From Verrucomicrobiota bacterium (GTDB taxonomy: Bacteria; Verrucomicrobiota; Verrucomicrobiia; Opitutales; Opitutaceae): 41,289 nt of DNA. Location: NCBI GenBank assembly GCA_023457715.1, contig JAEWKR010000112.1, positions 1-41,289 on the forward strand, read 5' to 3'. Shown piece by piece: positions 1 to 8,394 of the stretch. The translations under genes were made by a program, and so were the position numbers. The first letter of the stretch is position 1, and the number at the start of each line of letters is the position of its first letter. Under the pieces are notes generated by a model that was given only the letters and a program-made list of their open reading frames with translations, was not told the origin of the DNA and did not search any database.

Positions 1-132
1 CCGTTGCGCCTCCTCCGCGCCGGTCTCAGCCTGCGCCGCCGCGGCCTCCGCGCGCTGCCGGGCCAGCTCGGCGGCCGCGGCACTCTGCTGGGCTTCGAGT
101 TCGGAGTCGGGAGGAAGAATCGGATCGGCCAT
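1..132 (-). CDS. Partial CDS: N-terminus of an Ala/Gln/Glu-rich coiled-coil protein
   Basis: Only the first 44 codons are present; the gene runs off the left edge of the window. The ATG lies 14 bases beyond the stop of the upstream minus-strand gene, so the two are probably co-transcribed. After a short acidic, proline-containing start (MADPILPPDSELEAQ), the visible sequence is almost entirely Ala, Glu, Gln and Arg, as expected of a helical or coiled-coil segment. No signal peptide or membrane segment is visible. I do not recognise the family. Since the upstream gene resembles a degenerate dynamin, a partner in the same membrane process is possible, but that is inference only. Confidence 0.6.
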   Translation of the reverse strand, partial: MADPILPPDSELEAQQSAAAAELARQRAEAAAAQAETGAEEAQR

Positions 133-146
133 GGGGGAAAGGGACG

Positions 147-2075
147 TCAGGCTTTGCCTTGGTTGAAGCGCTCGATCCAGGCGGCGAGCCACTGGCGGTG
201 GACCTTGCGCAGGTCCGCGTGCCGGGCCTTCAGCGACGCCGTCTGCTGCGCGAGCTGACGCAGCCGCGCGACGCGTTGCTCGAGCGCCCGCTGCTGGTCG
301 GCGTAGCGCTTGCGCTGCTCGTCGGCCTCGCGCTGCCGGAGCGCCTGCGTCCGGGCGAGCGCGCCGTCGATCTGTTGCTGCACGGCCCGCACCGCCTTTT
401 GCACCGCCGACGCCAGCGCGGACTGCTGCTCCCGGAGGAGTTCCTGCTGCGCCCGGCGGAGTTCCTGCTGCACTCCCTCCCGCAGCCGCTCCACCTCCTT
501 GTCGAGCGCAACGCGCTCGCGCCGGCGGAAGCTCACGTAGGTCCAGAGGAATCCCACCACCAACAGCGGCAGCATCAGGGCGTACAGCGTCGTGCGCACC
601 CCGCTGTCCTCATCGCCGGTCAGCGAGGCGATGCCGCCCAGCAGCGTGCCCAGGATCATGACGCCCATGATCGTCTGCCGCGCCGACTGGAAGCGGGACC
701 CGAGGGTGGGGCGGGGCAGTTCGCCGCGGTAGCGGACATCCGGCTTGGAGGCCGTGAACATGGTCTGCCAGACCGTCTCTTCGTCCGGCAGATCAAGGGT
801 GAGGCGGTGGCGGAGCCCCGTGCGCTTTTCCAGCGCCGCCTCCGCATCGCGCACCGAACACTCGAGCCCCTCGCGGATCTGCTGGAGGTCCGTATTCAAC
901 CGGCGGCGACCGAGTTCGGCCACCAGGCCCGCCATGCGCCGCTGCGGTTCCGTGCCGAGGGTCAGCCGGATGGAGGTCTCGCCGACCGTCTGGTCGATGT
1001 CGTCGGTGGTGATGCCCTCGGCCGCGGCCTTCAGCTGCTGGTGGATCGCACCGTCCACCGCCAGGGCGGTGCGCGCGTCGTTCTCCACCGCCTTCGCGAT
1101 GCGATCCGCCTCTTCCGCGAGACGCACGCGCAGCATTTCGGCCTGCTCGCGTCCTTCCTCGCGTGGGGCGCTGCCCAGGAGGCCGTCCCGCCCCAGCTGC
1201 AGACGGTTGGTCGCGACTTGCTGCGCCTGTTGCACTTCGTCCTCGAGCAGCAGGAACACGGTTTCGAGCTGCCGGCTCAGCCGCGCTTCCACCAGGTACT
1301 GCCGCAGTTCGCTCGTGGGACTGGTGAGCAGCGCCAGGCGACTGCGCAGCAGGTCGGTGCCATGGGAGACGAGTCCGAGGCTGAGCGTCACCTTCCAGCC
1401 CTTCCACCATTCCTCGCGCGCCTCCGCCGCGGCGCCGGCGCCGGGGACAAGCACGTTCTGAAGCCCGGTCACATGGTCCAGGAGCACCTGCAGGGTCTGC
1501 CGCTGCGCGGCGGCGAGCCGGGTCTCGGGGCCGCCCACCAGGAAAACCCAGTCGGCCTGGTCGGTGAACGTGGAAAGCAGCGCCGGCTTCTGGGCGAGCG
1601 CGTCCAGGCTCTGGGGCACGAGCAGGCAGAGTCCGCTGACATGCGCCGCCCCCTTCAGCTGGACCCGCAGGGGGGCGAGCACCGCGGCGTCGCCGTCGGT
1701 GCGCAGCGCCTGCGACTGCTCGAGCGCCTGGACAAAGCTGGCGGCATCGCCGAACTCGGTCGGCCCCGCGCCCGTATCCAGGAGAAAACCACGCTCCTGG
1801 AGCAGCACCTCGCTGTAGCCGAGCCGGGACGGCACCACCACCTTGCAGACGTTGTAGTCGGGGCCGACGATGTCCGACAGCAGCTGATGCACCGCGGAGG
1901 GATCCGCCGCGATGACGGCCGCCCGCACGGGCAGGGTCGGGTCCGGCACCGTCAGCAGCGCGAGTTTCGCCTGCAGCGGGGCCGCGGCGCGGCCGGCTTC
2001 AAGCTCGCGGGCGAGAGGCAGGCAGGCTTCGGCCAGCAGGCAGCGCTGCCGTTGGGCTTCGGTGCGGGAATCCAT
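147..2075 (-). CDS. Two-TM coiled-coil protein, possible degenerate dynamin-like protein
   Basis: A 642-residue protein. Residues ~45-215 read like the fold of a dynamin-type GTPase: a beta strand (AAVIAADPSAVHQLLSDIVG) where the P-loop would be, and a later ADWVFLVGGPET strand resembling the 'aD.vlfV' strand of dynamin-family proteins. No GxxxxGKS/T motif is present, so nucleotide binding is doubtful. Two hydrophobic segments follow at ~468-486 and ~496-515, then a basic stretch and a Gln/Arg-rich coiled coil (~518-625). I chose the ATG at 2075. The open frame continues 74 codons upstream, but that stretch has low-complexity, non-protein-like composition. The coiled coil after a TM hairpin fits a membrane-remodelling or scaffold protein. 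Function is not established; the dynamin relationship is my reading of the pattern and needs a profile or structure search. Confidence 0.6.
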   Translation of the reverse strand: MDSRTEAQRQRCLLAEACLPLARELEAGRAAAPLQAKLALLTVPDPTLPVRAAVIAADPSAVHQLLSDIVGPDYNVCKVVVPSRLGYSEVLLQERGFLLDTGAGPTEFGDAASFVQALEQSQALRTDGDAAVLAPLRVQLKGAAHVSGLCLLVPQSLDALAQKPALLSTFTDQADWVFLVGGPETRLAAAQRQTLQVLLDHVTGLQNVLVPGAGAAAEAREEWWKGWKVTLSLGLVSHGTDLLRSRLALLTSPTSELRQYLVEARLSRQLETVFLLLEDEVQQAQQVATNRLQLGRDGLLGSAPREEGREQAEMLRVRLAEEADRIAKAVENDARTALAVDGAIHQQLKAAAEGITTDDIDQTVGETSIRLTLGTEPQRRMAGLVAELGRRRLNTDLQQIREGLECSVRDAEAALEKRTGLRHRLTLDLPDEETVWQTMFTASKPDVRYRGELPRPTLGSRFQSARQTIMGVMILGTLLGGIASLTGDEDSGVRTTLYALMLPLLVVGFLWTYVSFRRRERVALDKEVERLREGVQQELRRAQQELLREQQSALASAVQKAVRAVQQQIDGALARTQALRQREADEQRKRYADQQRALEQRVARLRQLAQQTASLKARHADLRKVHRQWLAAWIERFNQGKA

Positions 2076-2386
2076 CGCGTCGTGTGGGTGCCGCCCTGGC
2101 TCCGGGCGCAGGCGGCGTCGGGGGAGTGCAATGGATTCTCCGGGCGAGGCAATGGTAATTGGCCCTATAAGGGCACCTGCATCGCCGTCGGCGTTCGCGG
2201 AGCCCTGCTTGTAGCAGGAATTCAATGACATCCGGCAGGAGGCAGCCACCCTGCCGGTTTCTGGTCCCCGCATCCCGCGGGTCTCCGGCGTATCCATTTA
2301 CCCAGTGCAGGGTGAATCGGTGACCGGCGACCCACACGTCGCTCTCCGGCGGACGGCGGCTCTGAGCCGGAACCATGCAGACGGAT

Positions 2387-2417
2387 TAACCACGAATGCA
2401 CACGAATGAACACGAAC
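2387..2417. repeat. CACGAATG-family repeat, single arm, in a 448-bp intergenic region
   Basis: The gap 2076-2523 between two minus-strand genes has no convincing gene. It holds a run of CACGAATG-like units starting AACCACGAATG, with the next units CACACGAATGAACACGAA. The same sequence forms a complete two-armed palindrome at 31931-32022. Only one arm is evident here. Confidence 0.7.
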
Positions 2418-2523
2418 AGGAGAGGAAACTCGAATGCAGCCCGTCCGTAGTCCCGCTCACAGTTTTGTGCCTTGCGCGGGAGGGCAATGGGCGCAGGGCG
2501 GCGAACCGGTCTGGAGGCGAAGA

Positions 2524-3813
2524 CTACATTGCTGGCGCGGGGGGCGCGGCCAGCATCCGCCGGGCGCGGAGGACCGCGAGGGCCGTCTCCAGCTGCCGGT
2601 CGGGGATCGGATCGAAGCCGAAGCGGGCCTTGAACTGCTGCGGATCGGTCATGTCGGGCCGGGCCCGCTGTCGCGCGAGCTTGTTGTCCTCCTCGGGGGT
2701 CATCACCACCTCCACGTGGGGCACGATTCCGCGCTCGTGGATGACGGCGCCACCGGGGGTGAAATATCGGGCCGTGGTGAGACGCAACCCCTCCCCGTGT
2801 TCCAACTTGAAGACCGACTGCACCGAGCCCTTGCCGAATGAACGCTCACCGACCACCATCGCCCGGCCGGTGTCCTTGAGCGCCCCCGCGACGATTTCGG
2901 CCGCGCTGGCGCTGCCGGCGTTGATCAGGACCACGAGGGGAAGCGTCAGGGGCTCACCGTCGGCCTCCGCCCGGTATTCCTCATGGTCGACCTTTTTCCG
3001 GCCTTCGGTGTACACCACCAGTTCGCCCTTCCGGAAAAACGGCTCGACCACCGCAACGGCGGCATCGAGCAGTCCGCCCGGATTGTTGCGCACGTCGATC
3101 ACCAGGCTTTCCGCACCCTGTTGCTGCAGACGCTCGAGGGCGCGGTCGAACTGGGAGGCCGTCTGATCGGAAAATTCCGTGATCTGCAGGTAGCCCACGC
3201 CCGGCTCGAGCAGGCGCACGCCCCGGACGCTGTCGACCCGGATCACTTCCCGGGTGAGCGTCAGCGTGAGGGTCTGCTCGGTCGTGGGACGCAGCAGCCC
3301 GACCATCACCTTCGTGCCCGGTTTTCCGCGGAGCTTCGCCACCACGTCGTCCAAGTCGACCTCCGCCCCGATGCTCTTGCCATCGATGCTTACGATTTCG
3401 TCGCCTCGCTGGATGCCCGCCCGTTCTCCGGGCGTCCCCGCCATCGGCGCAATGACGATCACCCGGCTCTGCCGCGTCTCGACCTGCAGTCCCACTCCAC
3501 CGAACTCTCCGGTCAGATCCTCCTCGAACTCCTGGTGGTGTTTCGCCTCCAGAAACTCCGAATGCGGGTCGAGCGCCTCGACCATCCCGTGGATCGCATT
3601 GCGCGCCAGCGCGGGGTAACCGGCCGCGTTCTCGTCGACATAATTGTCGCCCACGAGTTTCATGACCTCCCGCACATAGCTGCTGGCGCGGGCATGGTCG
3701 CGGCTGGGGAACAGATTCCACGCCGATGCCACCCGGACGGCGCCCAGGGAGAGCACCATTCCCAGGATGACCCCGGTCACGAGAATCAGAATCCGTTTCA
3801 ACATCGCCGCCAC
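2524..3813 (-). CDS. ctpA: C-terminal processing peptidase, S41 family (CtpA/Prc type)
   Basis: A 429-residue periplasmic serine protease that trims C-termini of exported proteins. An N-terminal hydrophobic segment (LILVTGVILGMVLSLGAV) is a signal peptide or anchor. A PDZ domain follows (~107-190; FGGVGLQVE, GIQRGDEIVSIDG). The catalytic core shows the serine motif NAGSASAAE at ~298-306 and the general-base lysine in GERSFGKGSVQ at ~328, the Ser/Lys dyad of the family. The start was set at GTG 3813 because GGAGG (3823-3827 on the complement) lies 9 bases upstream; a TTG at 3822 abuts that site and the ATG at 3804 is too far away. It is divergent from the methyltransferase gene, with a 70-bp spacer. 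S41 membership is secure; the substrate is unknown. Confidence 0.93.
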   Translation of the reverse strand: MAAMLKRILILVTGVILGMVLSLGAVRVASAWNLFPSRDHARASSYVREVMKLVGDNYVDENAAGYPALARNAIHGMVEALDPHSEFLEAKHHQEFEEDLTGEFGGVGLQVETRQSRVIVIAPMAGTPGERAGIQRGDEIVSIDGKSIGAEVDLDDVVAKLRGKPGTKVMVGLLRPTTEQTLTLTLTREVIRVDSVRGVRLLEPGVGYLQITEFSDQTASQFDRALERLQQQGAESLVIDVRNNPGGLLDAAVAVVEPFFRKGELVVYTEGRKKVDHEEYRAEADGEPLTLPLVVLINAGSASAAEIVAGALKDTGRAMVVGERSFGKGSVQSVFKLEHGEGLRLTTARYFTPGGAVIHERGIVPHVEVVMTPEEDNKLARQRARPDMTDPQQFKARFGFDPIPDRQLETALAVLRARRMLAAPPAPAM

Positions 3814-3883
3814 TGTGTCCAACCTCCGCCGGCTGTCTAGACCGGGCTAGACACACCGCCCACCCGCCGCACGATTGGGCGTG

Positions 3884-4888
3884 ATGACCGAACTGTCGCC
3901 CGAATTCTCCGCGGCGTTTCTGGCCCGCGCCGGAGCCCGCCGGCAGTTGCGCTTTGATGCGTTTGTGGACCTGGCCCTCTATGACCCGCGCGTCGGTTAT
4001 TACCGGCGCGAGCGGGCGAGGGTGGGGTATGGGCCCGGGACCGATTTCTTCACCGCGTCGACCAGCGGACCGGTCTTCGGTGAATTGATCGCAGCGGCGG
4101 CGATCCAACTGCTCGGCGGCGAAGACCCGCGCGCGTATACCTTCATCGAGGTCGGCGCGGAATCCGAAGGGGGAATTCTGCGTGGCGTTTCCCATCCCTT
4201 TGGTGCCGCCCGAACCATCCGGGTGGGCGAAACGTTGGAGGTGGACTCGCGCTCCGTGCTGTTTTCCAACGAGTTGCTGGATGCGCAGCCGTTCCGGCGC
4301 GTCCGTTTCCTCGAGGGTGTCTGGCAGGAACTCGGCGTGGAGTGGCACGACGGCAAGCTGCGCGAATGCCTGTTCGGCGCCTTTGACCCGCCGTCCTCCG
4401 GCCCGGTGCCGGCGCTACCCGCCTCCGTTGCCACCGGTTACACGGTGGACCTTCCGCTCGCGGCGGCGCGGATGACCGATCTCCTCGTGCGAGGACACTG
4501 GACCGGCCTGTTTCTCGCGTTCGATTATGGCAAAAGCTGGCGGGAGCTGGTCGAAGCGGCGCCGGCGGGCACCGCTCGCGCCTACCACCGGCACCAGCAG
4601 AGCAATGATCTGCTCGCCCAGCCGGGAGAGCAGGATCTGACCTGCCACGTCTGTTGGGACTGGATCAGTGCCGCACTCCAAACCCATGGCTTCCACGACA
4701 TCACCCTGGAAACCCAGGAGAGCTTTTTCGTGCGCCACGCCGAAGCGTATCTGGCACCTGCCATCGCAGCCGACGCCGGCCGACTCACTCCACGCAAGCA
4801 ATCCCTGCTGCAACTGCTCCACGGCGGTCACTTGGGACAGAAATTCCAGGTGGTGTGGGGGAGAAGGGAGGGACGGGAGCGAGGGTGA
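3884..4888 (+). CDS. SAM-dependent methyltransferase, MidA/NDUFAF7 (DUF185) family
   Basis: A 334-residue protein. Family hallmarks include the N-terminal FDAFVDLALYDPRVGYY (~26-42), GTDFFTAST, GPVFGELIA, the SAM-site strand FIEVGAESEGG, the FSNELLDAQPFRRV block (family consensus 'aNEllDalP'), and LAFDYGKSWREL (family 'iDYG'). NDUFAF7 methylates an arginine of complex I; the bacterial substrate is generally unknown. In the SAM site the usual GxGxG is GAESEGG, slightly atypical. The ATG at 3884 follows a possible TTG at 3875; no clear Shine-Dalgarno supports either. The last residues (RREGRERG) are encoded by a purine-rich GGGA repeat arm containing the TGA stop, so the C-terminus appears to have been rewritten by a repeat. 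Confidence 0.85.
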   Translation: MTELSPEFSAAFLARAGARRQLRFDAFVDLALYDPRVGYYRRERARVGYGPGTDFFTASTSGPVFGELIAAAAIQLLGGEDPRAYTFIEVGAESEGGILRGVSHPFGAARTIRVGETLEVDSRSVLFSNELLDAQPFRRVRFLEGVWQELGVEWHDGKLRECLFGAFDPPSSGPVPALPASVATGYTVDLPLAAARMTDLLVRGHWTGLFLAFDYGKSWRELVEAAPAGTARAYHRHQQSNDLLAQPGEQDLTCHVCWDWISAALQTHGFHDITLETQESFFVRHAEAYLAPAIAADAGRLTPRKQSLLQLLHGGHLGQKFQVVWGRREGRERG

Positions 4889-5004
4889 AAGGTGGCGGGG
4901 GCGAACACGGTTGACGCGTACGCAATGTGATGGCCGATCAATGGCTTGGCCCCGGACCGACCTGCCCCCTGCTCCCTCATTCCCTCACTCCCTCACTCCC
5001 TTCC
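4857..5004. repeat. GGGA(A/G)TGA-family repeat: inverted arms around midA stop and rpmB leader
   Basis: Left arm at about 4857-4893 is purine-rich (GGGAGAAGGGAGGGACGGGA, then GCGAGGGTGAA) and contains the TGA stop of the methyltransferase gene. Right arm at 4971-5004 is its pyrimidine counterpart in octamer units (CTCCCTCATTCCCTCACTCC). The arms are imperfectly complementary and separated by ~77 bases. The same octamer family occurs at 17344-17385. Confidence 0.7.
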
Positions 5005-5016
5005 CCAAGTTTCCCC

Positions 5017-5044
5017 TTGCATAGCCAATTAGCGGGCCTTTACT
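5017..5044 (+). promoter_or_regulatory. Candidate sigma70-type promoter of rpmB
   Basis: TTGCAT and TTTACT are separated by 16 bases, placing the -10 box 29 bases before the rpmB ATG. The site follows the repeat tract directly. The match is moderate and unsupported by any other evidence. Confidence 0.35.
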
Positions 5045-5073
5045 CCCGACCCTTTAACCAATTCGAAAGCACC

Positions 5074-5304
5074 ATGGCCAGAATCTGTGCAGTCACCGGT
5101 CGTCGTCCCGTCAAGGGCTCGATCATCAATCGCAAGGGTCAGTCGAAGAAGAGCGGCGGCATCGGCACGCACGTGACCAGCATCACGAAGCGCAAGTTTC
5201 GGCCGAACCTGCAGCGCATTCGCATCAAGACCGCCAACGGCGGCACGAAGCGCGTGTGGGTGTCCGTGAAAGCCATCAAGGGCGGCCTGGTCGAGAAGGC
5301 CTGA
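5074..5304 (+). CDS. rpmB: 50S ribosomal protein L28
   Basis: A 76-residue basic protein of normal L28 length. The N-terminus MARICAVTGRRPVKG and the segment RKFRPNLQRIRI followed by KRVWVSVKAIK are characteristic of L28 of the large ribosomal subunit. The ATG at 5074 is preceded by TTTAACCAATTCGAAAGCACC, with no Shine-Dalgarno; expression may use an SD-independent leader. The gene is monocistronic: a repeat tract and possible promoter lie upstream and a strong intrinsic terminator 22 bases after the stop. It is not accompanied by rpmG, a common partner in other phyla. Confidence 0.97.
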   Translation: MARICAVTGRRPVKGSIINRKGQSKKSGGIGTHVTSITKRKFRPNLQRIRIKTANGGTKRVWVSVKAIKGGLVEKA

Positions 5305-5326
5305 CGCCACTGCAGTGACCTTTTTC

Positions 5327-5360
5327 AGCCCGCGGACCTGTTCCGCGGGCTTTTCTTTTT
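5327..5360 (+). terminator. Rho-independent terminator of rpmB
   Basis: AGCCCGCGGA pairs with TCCGCGGGCT across a short loop (CCTGT), followed by a T-rich run TTTTCTTTTT. A 10-bp GC-rich stem with a U-tract is a textbook intrinsic terminator and isolates rpmB from the kinase gene downstream. Confidence 0.9.
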
Positions 5361-5420
5361 GCCCGCGACGCGCAGCGTTGTGGCGCCGCCGCGGGTTTGG
5401 CCCGGATCTGGCGGCCTTTT

Positions 5421-7202
5421 GTGTCCCCTTTGTCCTCTTCCGCCACCGCGTCCCCCATCGACCTGAAGGTCGAGGCGGAGATGACGCGTCTGTTGTACCG
5501 GTCCGCAGGCTTCGGGCTCTTCTCGAATTTCGCCCTCGCCCTCATCCTCGTCGCGGGTACCGCCCCCGTTTATCCGGCCTCGGTTCACGTTCCCTGGCTG
5601 GCGACGATCATCGCCGTCTCCGTCGCGCGGCTGGTGCTGAATCGCGCCTTTGTCCGGGCGGCCCCCGCCAATGCTGAGCTGCCGCGGTGGCGCGGCGCCT
5701 TTTTTGCCGGGCTGACCCTGGCCGGGGCGGCCTGGGGTGCCGCCGGCTGGGTGTACTTCTCCGACGCGGCGCTGATGCCCCGGCTGCTGGTGGTGGTGAT
5801 CCTCGCGGGCCTGAACGCGGGCGCCGCGCGGTCGCTCGCGTCCATGCCCATCGGATACGCGCTGTACCTCACCGCCACGCTGCTGCCCCTGCTGGCGCGG
5901 GTGCTCGCCACCAACGAGCCGGGCAGCGGGGTGCTGGCGCTCGTCATCGTCACCTACGCCGCCTTCCTCGTGAACACGGCGCGGCTGCACCACGGCGACC
6001 TGCGCCGGCTCTGGACGCTCATTTTCGAGAACGAGGCGCTGGTGGTCACGCTCAGTGACGCCAAGACGCAGGCCGAGGCCGCCAGCCATGCCAAGAGCGA
6101 GTTCCTCGCCACCATGAGCCATGAAATCCGCACCCCCATGAATGGCATCATGGGGATGCTGCAGCTGCTCCAGCGGGCGCAAGTCGATGCGGTCCAGCGG
6201 CAGCAGATCGACATCGCGGCGTCCTCGGCCGACACGCTGATGCGGCTGCTCAACGACATCCTCGACTTCTCGAAGATCGAGAGCGGGAAGCTGCAGTTTG
6301 AATCCGTCCCCTTCGCGTTGAAGTCGGCGGTCACGGAGGTCGTGTCGCTGCTCCAGACGCGCGCGGCCGACAAGCGCCTGCACGTCCAGCTCGAGCTGGA
6401 TGCGCGCCTGCCGGCCCACGTGGTGGGCGACGTCGTGCGGTTGAAGCAGGTCCTGCTCAACCTGCTCGGCAACGCGATCAAGTTCACCGAACGGGGGCAT
6501 GTCGTCGTCTGCGCCCGCGTGTTGTCCTGCGCCGAGGGCCTGGCGCGGCTGCGGTTCGCGGTGTCCGACACGGGCATCGGCATCGACGCCGAAACGCGGT
6601 CCAAGCTGTTCCAGGTTTTCTCGCAGGGCGACAGCTCCACGACGCGACGCTTCGGCGGCACCGGCCTCGGGCTGGCCATCTCGCAGCGCCTCGTGAACCA
6701 GATGGGCGGCACCATCGAGGTCGAAAGCACGCCGGGCGTCGGTTCCGAGTTCTCCTTCGAACTCGTGTTCACGCTCGCGGCGCCCCCTCCGCCCGCCCCT
6801 TCGGCCGCCACCCTGCGGCGGCTGCACGGCAAACTGCTGGTAGCGGAGGACGACCGGGTGAACCAGCGGGTCATCGAGATGCTGCTCCAGCACATGGGCC
6901 TGAGCGCGACCATCGTCACCGACGGCGAAGCCGTGGTCGAGGTGGCCGTCCTCGAACCTTGGGATGCGGTGCTGATGGATTGCCAGATGCCCGGCATCGA
7001 TGGCTACGAGGCCACGCGCCGGATTCGCGCCCGGCTCGGTGGGCGCAAGCTCCCCATCATCGCTCTGACGGCAAACGCGATGGCGGACGTCCGCGAGGCC
7101 TGCCTTGCCGCAGGGATGGACGATTTCGTCGCGAAGCCGATCCGCCACGACGAACTCCGCGCCGCCCTCGAACGCTGGCTGCCGCACTCCGAGGGCACCT
7201 AA
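5421..7202 (+). CDS. Membrane hybrid histidine kinase with C-terminal receiver domain
   Basis: About 593 residues. A conserved cytoplasmic lead (VEAEMTRLLYRSAG) precedes five or six hydrophobic segments up to ~residue 185. Next come HisKA with the phospho-acceptor histidine in FLATMSHEIRTPMNG (~234), then HATPase_c with N box NLLGNAIKFT, G1 DTGIGI, F box LFQVFSQGD and G2 GTGLGL. The C-terminal receiver has acidic residues (LLVAEDDRVNQ), phospho-acceptor Asp in VLMDCQMPGIDGYEA and the conserved Lys in VAKPI. The kinase therefore probably signals by internal His-to-Asp relay. The start is uncertain: GTG 5421, TTG 5397 and ATG 5481 are possible. I prefer 5421 because VEAEMTRLLYR looks like a conserved domain beginning that 5481 would truncate. 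No cognate output regulator is adjacent, and the signal is unknown. Confidence 0.9.
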   Translation: MSPLSSSATASPIDLKVEAEMTRLLYRSAGFGLFSNFALALILVAGTAPVYPASVHVPWLATIIAVSVARLVLNRAFVRAAPANAELPRWRGAFFAGLTLAGAAWGAAGWVYFSDAALMPRLLVVVILAGLNAGAARSLASMPIGYALYLTATLLPLLARVLATNEPGSGVLALVIVTYAAFLVNTARLHHGDLRRLWTLIFENEALVVTLSDAKTQAEAASHAKSEFLATMSHEIRTPMNGIMGMLQLLQRAQVDAVQRQQIDIAASSADTLMRLLNDILDFSKIESGKLQFESVPFALKSAVTEVVSLLQTRAADKRLHVQLELDARLPAHVVGDVVRLKQVLLNLLGNAIKFTERGHVVVCARVLSCAEGLARLRFAVSDTGIGIDAETRSKLFQVFSQGDSSTTRRFGGTGLGLAISQRLVNQMGGTIEVESTPGVGSEFSFELVFTLAAPPPPAPSAATLRRLHGKLLVAEDDRVNQRVIEMLLQHMGLSATIVTDGEAVVEVAVLEPWDAVLMDCQMPGIDGYEATRRIRARLGGRKLPIIALTANAMADVREACLAAGMDDFVAKPIRHDELRAALERWLPHSEGT

Positions 7203-7217
7203 CCGCATTCCTACCTC

Positions 7218-7280
7218 CACTTTCACTTTCACTTTCACTTTCACCTTCACCTTCACTTTCACCTTCACCTTCACTTTCTC
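7218..7280. repeat. TTTCAC hexamer array in the tsaD leader
   Basis: About ten tandem hexamers CACTTT/CACCTT fill the 84-bp spacer between the hybrid kinase stop and the GTG of tsaD. This is the same family as the GTGAAA arrays at 17279, 20101, 22444 and 31054, here in the pyrimidine orientation on the plus strand. Confidence 0.9.
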
Positions 7281-7286
7281 CTCCCC

Positions 7287-8324
7287 GTGATTCTCGCCCT
7301 CGAAAGTTCCTGCGATGAAAGCGCCGCGGCGATCTTCGCACCGGCGCGTGGGCTCGTCGGCGAATGGGTGCACAGCCAGATCGCAATTCACGAACGTCAT
7401 GGCGGGGTGGTGCCCGATCTCGCCACCCGGGAGCATCTGCGCACGTTCGGACCGCTGCTGCAGCGCGCGCGCGACGAGGTGGGATTCTCGGGGGTGACCG
7501 AGATCGCAGTCACCCACGGCCCCGGTCTGGCCGCCTGCCTTGCCATCGGCGCCGCCGCGGCCAAGGCGCTCGCGCTCGCCCTCGCTGTGCCGGTGGTGGG
7601 AGTGAACCACCTGCGGGCCCACGCCTGGTCGCCGTTCCTCGAGCTCCACGCCGGGTCCCCCTCCACCTTCGACGCGAGCCTCGGCACGCTGCTCCCTCAC
7701 CTTGGCTTGATCGTGTCCGGCGGAAACACCCTGCTGTTTTCCCTGGAGGCGGACCGGCGCATCGTCGGTCTGTCCAGCACGCGCGACGACGCTGCGGGCG
7801 AGGCGCTCGACAAAGGCGCCAAGCTGCTGGGCCTCGGGTATCCCGGCGGTCCGCAGGTCGAGAAGCTGGCGGCCTCCGGTTCGGCGGCCGCCTACGATTT
7901 CCCCCGCGGAATCGGGCGGCGGGACGAACTGGACTTCAGCTTCTCGGGGCTGAAGACGAGCCTGCGGTATACCTTGGAAAAGATGCCGCCGGTTGAAGTG
8001 GAGGCGCGCCGGCCGGACCTGTGTGCCAGTTATCAGCAGGCGGTGGTCGACGCGCTGGTGCGGAAAAGCCAGGCGGCCCTGCGGCAGGGCGAGGGGCGTT
8101 ATCGTAGCGTCGGCCTTTCGGGAGGCGTGGCGAACAACCGCACCCTGCGCGACGCCCTCGGCGGTCTCGCCCGTCGTGAGCGCCTGCCGTTTCTCGCTGC
8201 CGAACCGCGGCACACCGGCGATAATGCCGGCATGATCGCGTTCGCCGCGTGGGCGGACCAGCCCGGCGTGGACCGGGTTTCCGGGCTTGCCCTGCCGGTG
8301 CAGCCCAGCGCCCCGCTTGCCTGA
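7287..8324 (+). CDS. tsaD: tRNA N6-threonylcarbamoyladenosine synthase catalytic subunit TsaD
   Basis: A 345-residue ASKHA-fold protein that transfers threonylcarbamoyl to A37 of ANN-decoding tRNAs with TsaB, TsaE and TsaC. Diagnostic motifs: MILALESSCDESAAA at the N-terminus, HGGVVPDLATREH, metal-ligand histidines in VNHLRAHAWS (~110-114), the glycine-rich LIVSGGNT, the DDAAGEALDKGAKLLGLGYPGGP block, SFSGLKT, and the C-terminal TGDNAGMIA aspartate. The start is GTG 7287: it gives the canonical short N-terminus, and the hexamer array lies immediately upstream. Length is normal. None of the other Tsa genes is in the window. Confidence 0.97.
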   Translation: MILALESSCDESAAAIFAPARGLVGEWVHSQIAIHERHGGVVPDLATREHLRTFGPLLQRARDEVGFSGVTEIAVTHGPGLAACLAIGAAAAKALALALAVPVVGVNHLRAHAWSPFLELHAGSPSTFDASLGTLLPHLGLIVSGGNTLLFSLEADRRIVGLSSTRDDAAGEALDKGAKLLGLGYPGGPQVEKLAASGSAAAYDFPRGIGRRDELDFSFSGLKTSLRYTLEKMPPVEVEARRPDLCASYQQAVVDALVRKSQAALRQGEGRYRSVGLSGGVANNRTLRDALGGLARRERLPFLAAEPRHTGDNAGMIAFAAWADQPGVDRVSGLALPVQPSAPLA

Positions 8325-8351
8325 CCCCGGGCAGCGCACGGCCGGGCGGGC

Positions 8352-8394
8352 CTTCAGCCGGCCGACGGAGTGATCGTTTAGAGGCGGGCTGAAG
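8352..8394. other. Inverted repeat in the 253-bp tsaD / PAS-kinase intergenic region
   Basis: CTTCAGCC (8352-8359) and GGCTGAAG (8387-8394) are perfect 8-bp complements separated by 27 bases. No T-tract follows, so it is not a standard terminator; it could be part of a structured leader of the downstream kinase. The rest of 8325-8577 shows no gene, recognisable riboswitch core or convincing promoter. Confidence 0.35.

Noticed and set aside
159..2228. A 689-codon open frame on the plus strand
   Set aside because: Antisense to the two-TM coiled-coil gene; Arg/Gln/Leu-rich without recognisable motifs.
3805..3822. TTG 3822 or ATG 3804 as ctpA start
   Set aside because: The GGAGG is adjacent to the TTG and 18 bases from the ATG; GTG 3813 has the proper 9-base spacing.
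5325..8339. A 1004-codon open frame on the minus strand
   Set aside because: It is antisense to the hybrid kinase and tsaD, which have clear domains; the translation is Arg/Gly/His-rich low-complexity sequence typical of a GC-rich shadow frame, with a run of KVKV from the hexamer array.
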